This document shows positions 25,305 to 33,855 of a stretch of 64,000 nt of DNA, piece after piece. Position numbers and translations under genes: made by a program. The notes beneath the pieces were generated by a model that worked only from the letters and a program-made list of their open reading frames with translations, was not told the DNA's origin and did not search any database. Within the stretch, counting starts at the first letter, position 1. Every line of letters starts with the position of its first letter. This DNA comes from Nonomuraea turcica (GTDB taxonomy: Bacteria > Actinomycetota > Actinomycetes > Streptosporangiales > Streptosporangiaceae), in the NCBI RefSeq assembly GCF_030718205.1, contig NZ_JAUZQF010000038.1, forward strand, positions 1 to 64,000. Direction: 5' to 3'.

Positions 25305-25961
25305 ATGAGTCGAAGCTACGGCCAGCATTGCGGTCTCGCCCGGGCACTCGATGTCGTGGGCGATCGGTGGAATCTGCTCATCGTCCGCCAACTCCTCGTG
25401 GCTCCCGCCCGCTACCGCGAGCTGCTCGATGGGCTCCCTGGGGTGGCCACCAACCTGCTCGCCGACCGCCTCCGCGACCTCGAGACCGCCGGAGTGGTCG
25501 AGCGGCGCCTGGCCGAGGAGGGCAACGTCATCGTGTACGCCCTCACCCCGTGGGGGGCCGAGCTGCGGGAGCCGATCGAGAGCCTCATCCGCTGGTCCAC
25601 GCCGCTCATGGCACGCGGACCAGGCGGCGACCACTTCCGCGCCGAATGGCTCGTCGTCGCCCTCCCCGCTCTGCTCCGTGACAAGCCGGCTGCACACCGG
25701 TCATCGACGGTGGGGATCGCGGTCGACGGTCAACTGCTCCAGGTGCAGGCGACGCCCTCGGGCATGGAGGTCAGCCTGCACGATGGTCGCGATCTCGATG
25801 CCGTCGTGCGCACCGACGCCTCGATCGTGCTCGGGCTGGCAGCGGGTGTGCTCACCCTCGACGACACCCTTGGGCTCGTCGACATCGAAGGCGATGAAGC
25901 TGCCGTACGAGCCGTCTTCAGCCCCCGAGGCGCCGATGTCGGAGGCTCCTTGCGCCGATGA
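25305..25961 (+). CDS. HxlR-type regulator with SCP2-like domain
   Basis: A 218-residue protein; the ATG at 25305 is preferred over the GTG at 25299. Residues 1-95 form the HxlR winged helix: YGQHCGLARALDVVGDRWNL, LIVRQLLVAPARYRELLDGL, NLLADRLRDLETAGVVERR. The Cys in QHCGLARALD occupies the position of the conserved thiol used by redox or aldehyde sensors of this family. The C-terminal half (VDGQLLQVQATPSGMEVSLH, RTDASIVLGLAAGVLTLDDT) is SCP2-like and may bind a hydrophobic ligand. It probably represses the divergent maleylpyruvate-isomerase-like gene, which ends in a similar domain. Confidence 0.88.
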   Translation: MSRSYGQHCGLARALDVVGDRWNLLIVRQLLVAPARYRELLDGLPGVATNLLADRLRDLETAGVVERRLAEEGNVIVYALTPWGAELREPIESLIRWSTPLMARGPGGDHFRAEWLVVALPALLRDKPAAHRSSTVGIAVDGQLLQVQATPSGMEVSLHDGRDLDAVVRTDASIVLGLAAGVLTLDDTLGLVDIEGDEAAVRAVFSPRGADVGGSLRR

Positions 25962-26200
25962 CCGCCGCCTCAAACGAGGCGTTTTCGGGATGGACTAAGA
26001 CATTCACCGAGCCTCGGCTCTGCGCGGCCATCGTTGACCGCCCGGCCTACGGCGGCTAGATCACTTCCTTATTGAATGTGCGTGTTGATGCACGTCGAGA
26101 GGGATCGCAGAGTGACGAGTCGGCGGGTGCGGGAAGGCGACCCCGTCTTCCTGACGCCTTCCCGGACTTCCTGCGTCGCGTCCCGGAAACGGGTCGGGCA

Positions 26201-26602
26201 TCAGGGCCTGGTGGCGGTGTGGTCCCGGTGTTCGCGGATCTGGCCGTGGTGGTCGGCGACCCAGGTGATCAGGGACGTGACGATGTGGTGGAGGCTGCGG
26301 CCCAAGGGGGTGAGGGCGTACTCCACACGCGGCGGCACCTCCGCGTAGGCGGTCCGGGTCACCAAGCCGTCCTGCTGGAGCTGGCGCACGGTAAGGGTGA
26401 GCATCCGCTGTGAGATGCCGGGGACGTCGCGCTGCAGGTCGGTGTAGCGCAGCGGGCCGGCCTCAAGTGCGGCGATCACCAGCAGGCTCCACTTATCCCC
26501 GACGCGGTCCAGTACCTGGCGGATGAAGTCCATCTGCTCAGCGGGGATGCCGGCGCACGGTCCTCGGTCTGCTGCGGCACCTGACCGGGCTGCGACGTCC
26601 AT
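26201..26602 (-). CDS. HxlR family transcriptional regulator
   Basis: A 133-residue protein; the ATG at 26602 has an AAGGGA site 8 bases upstream. It shows FIRQVLDRVGDKWSLLVIAA, LRYTDLQRDVPGISQRMLTL, TVRQLQQDGLVTRTAYAEVP and RVEYALTPLGRSLHHIVTSL, the full HxlR winged-helix signature. The N-terminal extension carries one Cys (GPCAGIPAEQ) at the usual sensor position. It is divergent from a thioredoxin-fold gene of the DsbA/FrnE family, a pairing that often reports thiol stress; direct control is inferred. Confidence 0.92.
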   Translation of the reverse strand: MDVAARSGAAADRGPCAGIPAEQMDFIRQVLDRVGDKWSLLVIAALEAGPLRYTDLQRDVPGISQRMLTLTVRQLQQDGLVTRTAYAEVPPRVEYALTPLGRSLHHIVTSLITWVADHHGQIREHRDHTATRP

Positions 26603-26707
26603 GGCGCACATTCCCTTCCGGCACGCACATCGATGTGCCTTTTGTACGGCCTTCCATACTGGTCCATCATGGCGCTACGCACAAAAAGTAGGAATTGGGG
26701 GTGCGCC

Positions 26708-27037
26708 ATGAGAGTCGAGATATGGTCCGAGATCGCCTGCCCCTGGTGCGGCCTGGGCAGCCACCGCCTGGACCGCGCCGTGGAGCGGTTCGAGCACGGC
26801 GCCGAGGTGGAAGTGATCCACCGCTCGTTCCCACTGAGCGACGGTTTCACCGTCGGCAGCACGATCAGCGTCCGCGAGGTCCTGTTGCGAAGGTACGGCC
26901 TGGCCGGCGCCCGCCTGGAGGCGTCGACCCGCCAGATCGAGGCGACCCACCCGACCGTTCTCGTCGCCGACAACGACGCGGCCATCTGCGGCCCGGACGG
27001 CTGCGCGGTTCCCGCCGACCACGTCGCCCACGCCTGA
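26708..27037 (+). pseudogene. DsbA/FrnE-family oxidoreductase with internal deletion
   Basis: 109 residues starting MRVEIWSEIACPWCGLGSHR; CPWC is the thioredoxin-like active site of FrnE/DsbA-family proteins. The first 85 residues follow the family (FEHGAEVEVIHRSFPLSDGF, SVREVLLRRYGLAGARLEAS). The sequence then jumps to VLVADNDAAICGPDGCAVPA, which is the usual extreme C-terminus of FrnE-like proteins of about 215-230 residues. Roughly 100 residues of the helical insertion and second thioredoxin half are missing, in frame. It may be inactive or a minimal variant. It is divergent from the HxlR regulator. Confidence 0.65.
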
Positions 27038-27117
27038 TTTAGACACCTGATCCACACGCCAGCCGGGCGTCCGATCTCCGCATGTCCCGGCGGTCACAAC
27101 ACGAAAGAGATCTCACT

Positions 27118-27798
27118 GTGCCCACTCTCGCCATCGTCGGCGCCGGCCCCGGCATGGGCCTGGCCATCGCCCGCACCTTCGGCAGCCGCGGCTTCGACGT
27201 CGCTCTGATCGCCCGTACCAAGGAGAAGCTGGAAACGCTGGTCGCCCAGCTCGGCCAGGAAGGCATCACGGCCGCCGCGTTCCCCGCCGACATCCTCGAC
27301 CGCGCCTCACTGACCGATGCCCTGGACGCGGCCAAGGCCCGCTTCGGCGGCATCGACGTACTGGAGTACTCGCCGGCCCCGCATTCCCCGGTGCCCGGCC
27401 TCACCCTGGCCGCTCCCTCGGAGGTCACGGTGGACAATCTGCAGCCGGTGATCGAGTACGCCTTCTACGGCGCCATCACGGCAGCCCAGGCGGTGCTGCC
27501 CGCGATGCGCGAGGCGGACGCCGGGACCCTGCTGTTCACCGCGGGCGGCGGTTCTGTGGACCCGGTGCCGATGTTCGGCAACGTCAACCCGGCCCAAGCA
27601 GCTCTGCGCAACTGGGTGATCAACCTGAACAAGGAACTGGCCGGCAGCGGCGTGCACGCCGCGCACGTGGTGATCAACGTCTGGATCGGCGGGGGCGGTC
27701 CGGACGGCAGCCCGACGGCCACGCCCGAGCAGATCGCGCCCCTGTACTGGGACCTGCACGAAAACCGCGACCGCTCCGAGGCCGTCTTCAACGCCTGA
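27118..27798 (+). CDS. Atypical SDR family NAD(P)-binding protein
   Basis: A 226-residue protein; GTG at 27118 directly begins the Rossmann strand (VPTLAIVGAGPGMGLAIARTF, motif GAGPGMG). ALIARTKEKLETLV and the FPADIL acid follow. The region that should hold YxxxK reads TAGGGSVDPVPMFGNVNPAQ-AALRNWV: Tyr is replaced by Asn and Lys by Ala. The protein is therefore unlikely to act as a standard dehydrogenase, though related sequences of this kind are common. It follows the truncated DsbA-like gene on the same strand. Confidence 0.85.
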   Translation: MPTLAIVGAGPGMGLAIARTFGSRGFDVALIARTKEKLETLVAQLGQEGITAAAFPADILDRASLTDALDAAKARFGGIDVLEYSPAPHSPVPGLTLAAPSEVTVDNLQPVIEYAFYGAITAAQAVLPAMREADAGTLLFTAGGGSVDPVPMFGNVNPAQAALRNWVINLNKELAGSGVHAAHVVINVWIGGGGPDGSPTATPEQIAPLYWDLHENRDRSEAVFNA

Positions 27799-27840
27799 CC
27801 GGCCGGCCCGGCCCCGCTCCCGTTCCCGGGGGGCATTCGC

Positions 27841-28083
27841 CCGCCGCACCTTGCCAAAGCCTTCACGGAGATCGTCATCAGGCTTGATCTCTGCGACGAC
27901 GCCATCGCGCCCGAGGCCACGATGCAAGTGCTCGAACCGGTGATCGGCCTCCTGCGCAACCTCCCCGAGCAGGACCGGCAAGCCCTCGCCGAGCTGATCA
28001 ACCAGTGTGCGCAGGAGGAAACCGACCCTGAGCGGCATCTGGTGGCTTGGGAAGCGCCCGAAACCCTGGGCCTCCTGGCCTGA
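27841..28083 (+). CDS. Small hypothetical protein, start missing
   Basis: An 80-codon frame ending at TGA 28081 reads PPHLAKAFTEIVIRLDLCDD, then MQVLEPVIGLLRNLPEQDRQ and ALAELINQCAQEETDPERHL, ending WEAPETLGLLA. It looks like the small actinobacterial family with the pattern FxRxxDLxDDxxxxPxxAVxxLExxxxxLxxLPxxxRxxL...PExLGL, whose members have about 90 residues. No start codon precedes the conserved part (the first ATG is at codon 28, 27922), so the N-terminus may be lost. It is 39 bases ahead of the next kinase gene. Confidence 0.45.
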   Translation, partial: PPHLAKAFTEIVIRLDLCDDAIAPEATMQVLEPVIGLLRNLPEQDRQALAELINQCAQEETDPERHLVAWEAPETLGLLA

Positions 28084-28122
28084 AGGGCTTCACCGTGTGC
28101 GATCGTCCGCCAAAATGGCGAG

Positions 28123-29028
28123 ATGCCCCAACCAGTCCCCGCCGACCTCCTGGAAATCGCTGAAGCACTTGTCCCCGACGCTCCTCTTGACTCGGCACGC
28201 CTTGCCGAGCACGGGAATATGCACCACGTCGTGCTGTTCCCCGGCGTCGCCGCCGTGCGTATCAGCAAGCGCCCCAGTGCCGCCGCCGAGTTGCCGCGCC
28301 GGGTCGAGATTCTTCGAGCCGTTGCGGCGGCCGGCCTGCCTTTCGCCGTACCGGAGCCGCTGACTGCGGTGGCCACGTTCGGGGAACGCGCGGCCGTCGC
28401 GATTTCGTGGATCGACGGCGAGGGGGTACGGGAAGGCATCGGGGACCCGGCGGCGTTCGGCCTGCTCTTGGAGGCACTGCGCGAGGTTGAAATCTCGCCG
28501 GAGCTCGAGGCCGTTCTCCACACGCCGCGCCGGTATGCCGATGGCTTGGGATGGGCCGACATCCTGAACGACGAGATCATTCCGCGCCTGCCGACGAAGT
28601 GGCGTGACGGAGTCCGGCAGCGGCTGGACACGCTGCTGGCACTCGAGGAGGTCCCGGCCAGCCTCGTCCACGGCGACCTCGGCGGCAGCAACGTCCACTT
28701 CGGCGAGGACGGCAAGCTGACCGGCGTCTTCGACTGGGACATGGCGATCCTGTCCGACCGGGCGATCGACGCGGCACTCGTCGCGACCTGGCACGGCTGG
28801 GACGTCCTCCGCGCGGCCACCGACGAGGAGACCTACCGACGCGCCTGGGCCTGGAACGACGCGGTCGGGGTCGGGCACCTCCACGCGGTGTTCGCCGGCA
28901 AACCCTTGTCGCACGTCGACGGTTTCGTCCGTTCCGTCGTCGCTTGGTTGGAGGAGCGCGGCTTATGCCCTCCCCTCGTGCTCGGCCCAGGAGACGGCTT
29001 CTCGCGCTCCCCGCAGGTGGCCGACTAA
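28123..29028 (+). CDS. Aminoglycoside phosphotransferase family kinase
   Basis: A 301-residue APH-fold kinase. Visible motifs are VVLFPGVAAVRISKRPSAAA (ATP-binding strand with Lys), VAISWIDGEGVREGIGDP (hinge), ASLVHGDLGGSNVHFGEDGK (catalytic loop) and LTGVFDWDMAILSDRAIDAA (DxD metal motif). It ends with a long helical lobe. The substrate is unknown; the family contains antibiotic and metabolite kinases. It follows the small hypothetical frame closely and is otherwise a single gene. Confidence 0.9.
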   Translation: MPQPVPADLLEIAEALVPDAPLDSARLAEHGNMHHVVLFPGVAAVRISKRPSAAAELPRRVEILRAVAAAGLPFAVPEPLTAVATFGERAAVAISWIDGEGVREGIGDPAAFGLLLEALREVEISPELEAVLHTPRRYADGLGWADILNDEIIPRLPTKWRDGVRQRLDTLLALEEVPASLVHGDLGGSNVHFGEDGKLTGVFDWDMAILSDRAIDAALVATWHGWDVLRAATDEETYRRAWAWNDAVGVGHLHAVFAGKPLSHVDGFVRSVVAWLEERGLCPPLVLGPGDGFSRSPQVAD

Positions 29029-29123
29029 GGAAACGGACGCCACCACGCGCGAGACAAAGACGAGTCCACCTGCCTGCCCGTCCCGTACCGGAGGCGGAGA
29101 CTTGCCTGCAGTAGGTTGGCGGC

Positions 29124-29987
29124 ATGGACGCCGTGATCGTCGAGCATGAGCTGACCGGGCCCTGGGAGGGCTTTCTCTCCGAACCGGCTGCGGGCAGCAG
29201 CGGCGCGGGTGTCCTTGTGCTTTCCGGATCGAGCGGTCGGATCGAACGCGATCGGTGTCGGCTCTTCGCTCGCGCCGGCGTGACCGCGGTGTCGGTTCGG
29301 TGGTTCGGCGGACCTGGGCAGGTGCCTGGTATCTGCGAGGTCCCGCTGGAGACCTTCGTTGCTGCAACTGGGCTGCTGCGTGAGCGTGACGCCAGGCGCA
29401 TCAGCATCCTCGGTAACTCCAAGAGCGCCGAGGCAGCCCTGCTCGTGTCCACCCTCACGAACTGCGCCGACGCCGTGATCGCGCTTGCCCCGACGTCTGT
29501 CACCTGGGCCAATGTTGGCCCAGGTGGTGACGGCCGGCACCACCCATACCGCTCCAGCTGGACCTGGCAGGGGCGGCCGCTGCCCTTTGTCCCCTATGAC
29601 GAGTCCTGGAGGCCGAAGGAGCAGGAAGGCACGCCGGTCTCTGTGCTCAGTTGGTACGAGCGCAGCCTCGCGGTACATGCGGGCCGGTTGCCCGCCGCTG
29701 CCATTCCGGTGGAGAAGGCCAGCGCTGATCTGGTCCTGATAGCGGGCGGCGCCGACCGGATGTGGCCGTCCCTGCGCTTCGCCCACGAACTCGCGGCCCG
29801 GCGCTCAACGGCCGGGAGGGAGGCAGTGCTCATCACCGAGGCCGACGCGGGGCATCGGGTCGTCTTCCCAGGAGAGGTGGCTCCGGCTCCATCCACCACG
29901 TTCGACCACGGCGGGACCCCGGAGGCGAGTGCGGCGCTTGGCGCTGCCGCCTGGCCACACGTCATGGCAGCCGTCTGCGCCACCTGA
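29124..29987 (+). CDS. Acyl-CoA thioesterase/BAAT C-terminal-like hydrolase
   Basis: A 287-residue alpha/beta hydrolase. It matches the BAAT_C arrangement: GAGVLVLSGSSGRIERDRCR, then GVTAVSVRWFGGPGQVPGIC, LETFVAATGLLRERDARRIS and the nucleophile elbow ISILGNSKSAEAALLVSTLT (G-N-S-K-S where relatives have GxSKGAE). The acid is likely in AGGADRMWPSLRFAHELAAR and the His in ADAGHRVVFPGE. It lacks the N-terminal beta domain of eukaryotic BAAT enzymes, as is normal for bacterial versions. The acyl substrate is unknown. Confidence 0.82.
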   Translation: MDAVIVEHELTGPWEGFLSEPAAGSSGAGVLVLSGSSGRIERDRCRLFARAGVTAVSVRWFGGPGQVPGICEVPLETFVAATGLLRERDARRISILGNSKSAEAALLVSTLTNCADAVIALAPTSVTWANVGPGGDGRHHPYRSSWTWQGRPLPFVPYDESWRPKEQEGTPVSVLSWYERSLAVHAGRLPAAAIPVEKASADLVLIAGGADRMWPSLRFAHELAARRSTAGREAVLITEADAGHRVVFPGEVAPAPSTTFDHGGTPEASAALGAAAWPHVMAAVCAT

Positions 29988-30008
29988 GCGATCCAACAGC
30001 GCGAACGA

Positions 30009-31016
30009 TCAAGAGTTCGGTTCGGTCATGTCCGCGGGCGTGGTGAAACGCTGCCGATAGGCCGCCGGAGTGACGCCGAAGTGTTGCCTGAACACCCGGT
30101 GGAGCGTCTCGACCGAGCCGAGACCGACCGAGTTCGCGATGGTCTTGAGCCCGTTGCCCGTGTGGAGGAGTTGCCGGGCCGCCGCGTTGACACGGACCGA
30201 CTCGACGTACTGCGCAGGTGTCACTCCGAGCTGCTGGCGGAAGAGTCGGGAGAAGTGACGAACGCTGAGGCTGGTGCGGCGCGCGAGCGCTTCGTTGGAA
30301 AGATCCTCGGTGAGGTGGTCCGGGATCCACGCCTGCAGGCGCGCGATCCCGGCGTCGGCGGCCGTGGAGGGTGCGAGGAGCTCGCTGAACTGGCTCTGAC
30401 CACCCGGCCGTCGCATATACATGACGAGCCACCGGGCGACTCTGCGGGCCAGCTCGGCATTGTGGTCGTCGGCGACCAGGGCAAGGGCCAGATCTATGCC
30501 CGTGGACACGCCCGCCGACGTCCAGATGTGCTCGTCACGTACGAAGATGGCGTCTGGCTCGACGATCACCTCGGGATGATCGGCGGCGAGCTGTCGCGCC
30601 GTCGCCCAGTGGGTCGTCGCTCGTCGCCCGTCAAGCAAGCCCGCGGCGGCCAGCATGTGAGCCCCGGCGCAGACCGACGCGATCCGGGGCGTATCGCGAG
30701 CGGCAGGGGTAGCGAGCCACTCGACCAGGGACGGGGCCTGTAGCGCCTTCGCTTCCGTCGCACTGAGCTCTAGACCGCCGGGCACGATCAGTGTCCCGAT
30801 CTCGCGACCCAGCTCTGTCCAGGAGACATCGGCGGCGATGGCAGTGCCCCCGGCGCAGCGGATGAGGCCGGGCGCCGGACCGGCGACCAGGGTCTCGTAG
30901 CCAGGCATGTCCTTGCTTACGAGGCGGTCGGCGGTGGAGAACACCTCGAGCGGTCCGGCGACGTCGAGCAGCTCGACGCCGTCGAACGCGGCGATCACGA
31001 CGAGGTGAGCAGTCAT
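30009..31016 (-). CDS. GlxA-type AraC family regulator
   Basis: A 335-residue protein. Residues 1-190 are a DJ-1/PfpI domain (LVVIAAFDGVELLDVAGPLE, IASVCAGAHMLAAAGLLDGR, ATTHWATARQLAADHPEVIV) with the Cys in SVCAGA at the nucleophile-elbow position. Residues 225-330 are a double AraC HTH (LARRTSLSVRHFSRLFRQQL, GVTPAQYVESVRVNAARQLL-like sequence, GLGSVETLHRVFRQHFGVTP). These regulators sense small nitrogenous or amino-acid-derived ligands. It is divergent from an HD-domain gene 173 bases away, its probable target. Confidence 0.93.
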   Translation of the reverse strand: MTAHLVVIAAFDGVELLDVAGPLEVFSTADRLVSKDMPGYETLVAGPAPGLIRCAGGTAIAADVSWTELGREIGTLIVPGGLELSATEAKALQAPSLVEWLATPAARDTPRIASVCAGAHMLAAAGLLDGRRATTHWATARQLAADHPEVIVEPDAIFVRDEHIWTSAGVSTGIDLALALVADDHNAELARRVARWLVMYMRRPGGQSQFSELLAPSTAADAGIARLQAWIPDHLTEDLSNEALARRTSLSVRHFSRLFRQQLGVTPAQYVESVRVNAAARQLLHTGNGLKTIANSVGLGSVETLHRVFRQHFGVTPAAYRQRFTTPADMTEPNS

Positions 31017-31189
31017 GCCGCCAACTCTGCAGGATCACCGGGGTGTCCGCAATGACACGCACATGTCACATCCGGACTTGTCCGGCACTGAGGCGATGGC
31101 CGGATCTGACATATCTAGGTCCTTGCAGACATTCGTCATCCGGGCCAACGATGGTGTTCGTCCGCTTCCTGTGACACATGGAGCATCCG

Positions 31190-31771
31190 ATGATCCCCTC
31201 GATTCCCTCTTCGCTCACGGCCCAGGCGGCCGCGAACCTCGCCGCCGAGGCCGCTCCCGCCTACCTGCTCAACCACAGCTACCGCACGTACCTCTTCGGC
31301 CGGTGCATCGTCGCCGAGCCTGAGGTCGACGAGGAGGTGGCCTTCGTCGCGGCGATGATCCACGATCTCGGTCTCACCGACGCCTACCAGGGCGAGAGCG
31401 ATTTCGCGCGCTCCGGGGCCGACCTCGCGTGCCGCTTCCTTGACTCGCGCGGATGGGATCTGGACCGCATCCACCTGGTCGAAGAGGCGATCCTGCGGCA
31501 CACCAACCTCGTCGCCGAGGAGGTGCCCGTGTACCGGCTGATCCAAGCGGGAGCCGCCGTGGACGTCGCCGGACTCGGCTACGAAGAGCTCGTGCCGGAC
31601 GATCTCGCCGGCATCTTGAAGGCCTACCCGCGTCTCGACTTCGTCTCGAGCATGCGTACCCGCTTCCTCGAGGAGGCCCGCCGGCACCCGGAGGGGGCCT
31701 TCGCCCATCTCGAACGAGTCGTCACGCTCTCCGATCGATTCGGCACCAACCCGATCGACGGACCAGCGTGA
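31190..31771 (+). CDS. HD domain-containing protein
   Basis: A 193-residue protein; ATG 31190 is preferred because GGAG sits 6 bases upstream, although ATG 31178 is in frame. The HD motif is VAFVAAMIHDLGLTDAYQGE, with an earlier His in LLNHSYRTYLFGRC and a third in EEAILRHTNLVAEEV. This order matches the cyanamide-hydratase-like and small-molecule HD hydrolase branch rather than (p)ppGpp or cyclic-di-GMP enzymes. The substrate is unknown. It is divergent from the GlxA-type regulator. Confidence 0.85.
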   Translation: MIPSIPSSLTAQAAANLAAEAAPAYLLNHSYRTYLFGRCIVAEPEVDEEVAFVAAMIHDLGLTDAYQGESDFARSGADLACRFLDSRGWDLDRIHLVEEAILRHTNLVAEEVPVYRLIQAGAAVDVAGLGYEELVPDDLAGILKAYPRLDFVSSMRTRFLEEARRHPEGAFAHLERVVTLSDRFGTNPIDGPA

Positions 31772-31844
31772 CGAGAGGCCTGTCAAGAAGGCCCGTGCCG
31801 AGCACAATCGCCAAGTAGACCTCGTGGCCGGATGCTGTGATCGC

Positions 31845-32564
31845 TTATTGTGTGGCGACTTGGCTGCGGTTGATGAGGTCCAGCATGGCCTCCTGGATCT
31901 CGCGCAGGGCGACGAGGGTCTCCTCGGCGGCTGCGGCGATCGCCGGCTCGCTGGGGGCGACGGGGGGTTCGAGTAGCTGGGCCACGGTGTCGGCGAGGAC
32001 CTGGTCAGGGTCGTTGACGCCGAGGGGCGCGGTGGCCGGGTCGGACAGGGCGGCGCCGAAGCCGGTGAGCACGGCGTGCACGGTGTAGGTCAGGTCGGGC
32101 AGGGGACGGTCGTGGCGGATCAGGCCGTGGCGGTGCAGGATCGGCAGGCCCGTTTCGCACAGGGCGCTGGGTGTGGTGCGGGCGAACAGCTCACGGTCGC
32201 CGACCTGCTGGGTGAGCAGCCGCAGCAGGTCGGTGTCGCCGCTTTGCGCGCGGCCTGCCAGGGGGAGGCGCTGCCCGGTGCGAATCAGCAGCGGGGCCAG
32301 GCGGTGCGGCAGCACGGTGGCGGGGTCGGCGGTGATGCGGGTGGTGATCTCATCCATGAAGGTGAGCAGTTCGCGGGCGAACAGTCCGAGGATGAGGTCC
32401 TCCTTGGCGGGCCAGTAAAGGTAGACGGTGCCCTTGCCGACCCCCGCCGCGCGGGCGATCTCGCTGACGGTGACCTTGCGCACGCCGTGGTCCAGCACCA
32501 GCTCGCGTGCGCTGTCCAGGATGCGGGCGGCTTTGCGCGAGTGGCGCTCGATCAGCTGGCTCAC
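31845..32564 (-). CDS. TetR family transcriptional regulator
   Basis: A 239-residue protein. The N-terminus SQLIERHSRKAARILDSARE, LVLDHGVRKVTVSEIARAAG and VGKGTVYLYWPAKEDLILGL is the complete TetR helix-turn-helix. The ligand-binding domain follows, with a long C-terminal helix (EETLVALREIQEAMLDLINR). It lies 33 bases downstream of the FAD monooxygenase on the same strand, so both form one operon. The palindrome at 33856-33883 upstream of that operon is the likely binding site, making it an autorepressor that responds to the monooxygenase substrate. Confidence 0.93.
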   Translation of the reverse strand: MSQLIERHSRKAARILDSARELVLDHGVRKVTVSEIARAAGVGKGTVYLYWPAKEDLILGLFARELLTFMDEITTRITADPATVLPHRLAPLLIRTGQRLPLAGRAQSGDTDLLRLLTQQVGDRELFARTTPSALCETGLPILHRHGLIRHDRPLPDLTYTVHAVLTGFGAALSDPATAPLGVNDPDQVLADTVAQLLEPPVAPSEPAIAAAAEETLVALREIQEAMLDLINRSQVATQ

Positions 32565-32597
32565 CTGGGCTGTCCTCTTCTTTCGTGCTGGGGTCGG

Positions 32598-33812
32598 TCA
32601 CACGGCGGCGACGTCGAAGGTTTTGTTCTTCATGTCCGCGCCGTTCATCATCCTGCCCATGGTCCTTCCGATGACCGGTGCGTGCATGAGGCGGAGCATT
32701 GCGCTGCGCATGATCCGCTCCTTGCGATCGTGGGGCGTGAAGAGCCTACGCATGATCAGCGCGCTGTCCTGCTCGGTCTGGATGAACGGCCGCATCCGGG
32801 CCTCCCAGGACCGTAGCGCGCCGGGCAGGTCGCCAGGGTGGCGCTGCAGCATGGTCCCCAGCAGCTCGCCGCCGGCCATGCCGCTGGAGGCGCCCATGCC
32901 CGCGTACAGGGTGACGCACCAGGCGGCGTCGCCGACCAGGACGACCCGGCCGCGGTGCCAGCGCGGCATCTTGACCTGGTGCACGGAGTCGAACAGATGG
33001 TCCGGCGCCTGCTCGAATGCCGTGAACAGGTTCTCCAGCAGCACTCCCGAGGGCTGCGGGCCGAAGGCGGCGCGGATGGACTCGATCGGCGGGCGGGTGA
33101 ACTCGGCGTCGATGTCGTCGGTGCGGTAGGAGAACAGCAGGCCCGGAGTGTGGTCGGAGAAGGGAAAGATCCATGCCGAGCGTCCCGACTCGGCCAGGAC
33201 CAGGCCCTGATCCTGGCGGAAGCCCTCGATCGGCTTGTCCAGGACGGTGGCGCCGATCATGTAGTTCAGCGGATGCAGATGATCCTCGGGTCCGAAGGCC
33301 AGCCTGCGTACGGTGGAGCGCATCCCGTCGGCGCCCACCACCAGATCGAAGCGCTCGGTGACAGTGGCGCCGGAGGCGGTGTCGTGCAGGGTGACCTCGG
33401 CTGCGGAGTCGTCCTGGGTGATGTGGGTGGGCACGGTGGAGTAGCGGATCTCCACATCGCCCGGGAGCGCGGAGAACAGTGCCTGCTCGATGTCGCCGCG
33501 CAGCACCAGCCGGGGTTTGCCGGGAAGGTTGGCCGGGCTCATGCCGGGACTGCGGCGCCCGGCCCGGTTCACCTCGAAGGCGGCGAGCTGCGGGCTGCTG
33601 CGGTCGGGGATCGCCTCCAGCACGCCCAGCCGCCGCGCGGAGGCGATGCCGGTGCCGAACAGCATGATGAAGTAGCCGCTTGAGCGGCGTGCGGCTGCTC
33701 GCTCCACCAGCACCGGCTCCCAGCCGACCTGCCGTAGCCGTAGCGCGGTGGCGATGCCCGCGATCCCAAGCCCTACCACCAGCGCACGGCCATGCCCGAC
33801 TGCGTCCTTCAT
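32598..33812 (-). CDS. FAD-dependent monooxygenase
   Basis: A 404-residue class A flavoprotein; ATG 33812 has an AGGGAG site. The FAD motif is RALVVGLGIAGIATALRLRQ near residue 8, followed by EPVLVERAAARR; the DG motif is DLVVGADGMRSTVRRLAFGP and the GD motif VVLVGDAAWCVTLYAGMGAS. It would hydroxylate an aromatic or related compound with NAD(P)H and oxygen, but the substrate is unknown. It is the first gene of an operon with its TetR regulator; together they resemble a drug-inactivation or catabolic unit. Confidence 0.92.
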   Translation of the reverse strand: MKDAVGHGRALVVGLGIAGIATALRLRQVGWEPVLVERAAARRSSGYFIMLFGTGIASARRLGVLEAIPDRSSPQLAAFEVNRAGRRSPGMSPANLPGKPRLVLRGDIEQALFSALPGDVEIRYSTVPTHITQDDSAAEVTLHDTASGATVTERFDLVVGADGMRSTVRRLAFGPEDHLHPLNYMIGATVLDKPIEGFRQDQGLVLAESGRSAWIFPFSDHTPGLLFSYRTDDIDAEFTRPPIESIRAAFGPQPSGVLLENLFTAFEQAPDHLFDSVHQVKMPRWHRGRVVLVGDAAWCVTLYAGMGASSGMAGGELLGTMLQRHPGDLPGALRSWEARMRPFIQTEQDSALIMRRLFTPHDRKERIMRSAMLRLMHAPVIGRTMGRMMNGADMKNKTFDVAAV

Positions 33813-33855
33813 GACGGCTCCCTCCCTGTCGTGTCGCAACCACTCTATCCAACGA

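Noticed and set aside
27082..27117. Longer start for the atypical SDR
   Set aside because: The extra 12 residues are not SDR-like, and GTG 27118 coincides with the first Rossmann strand.
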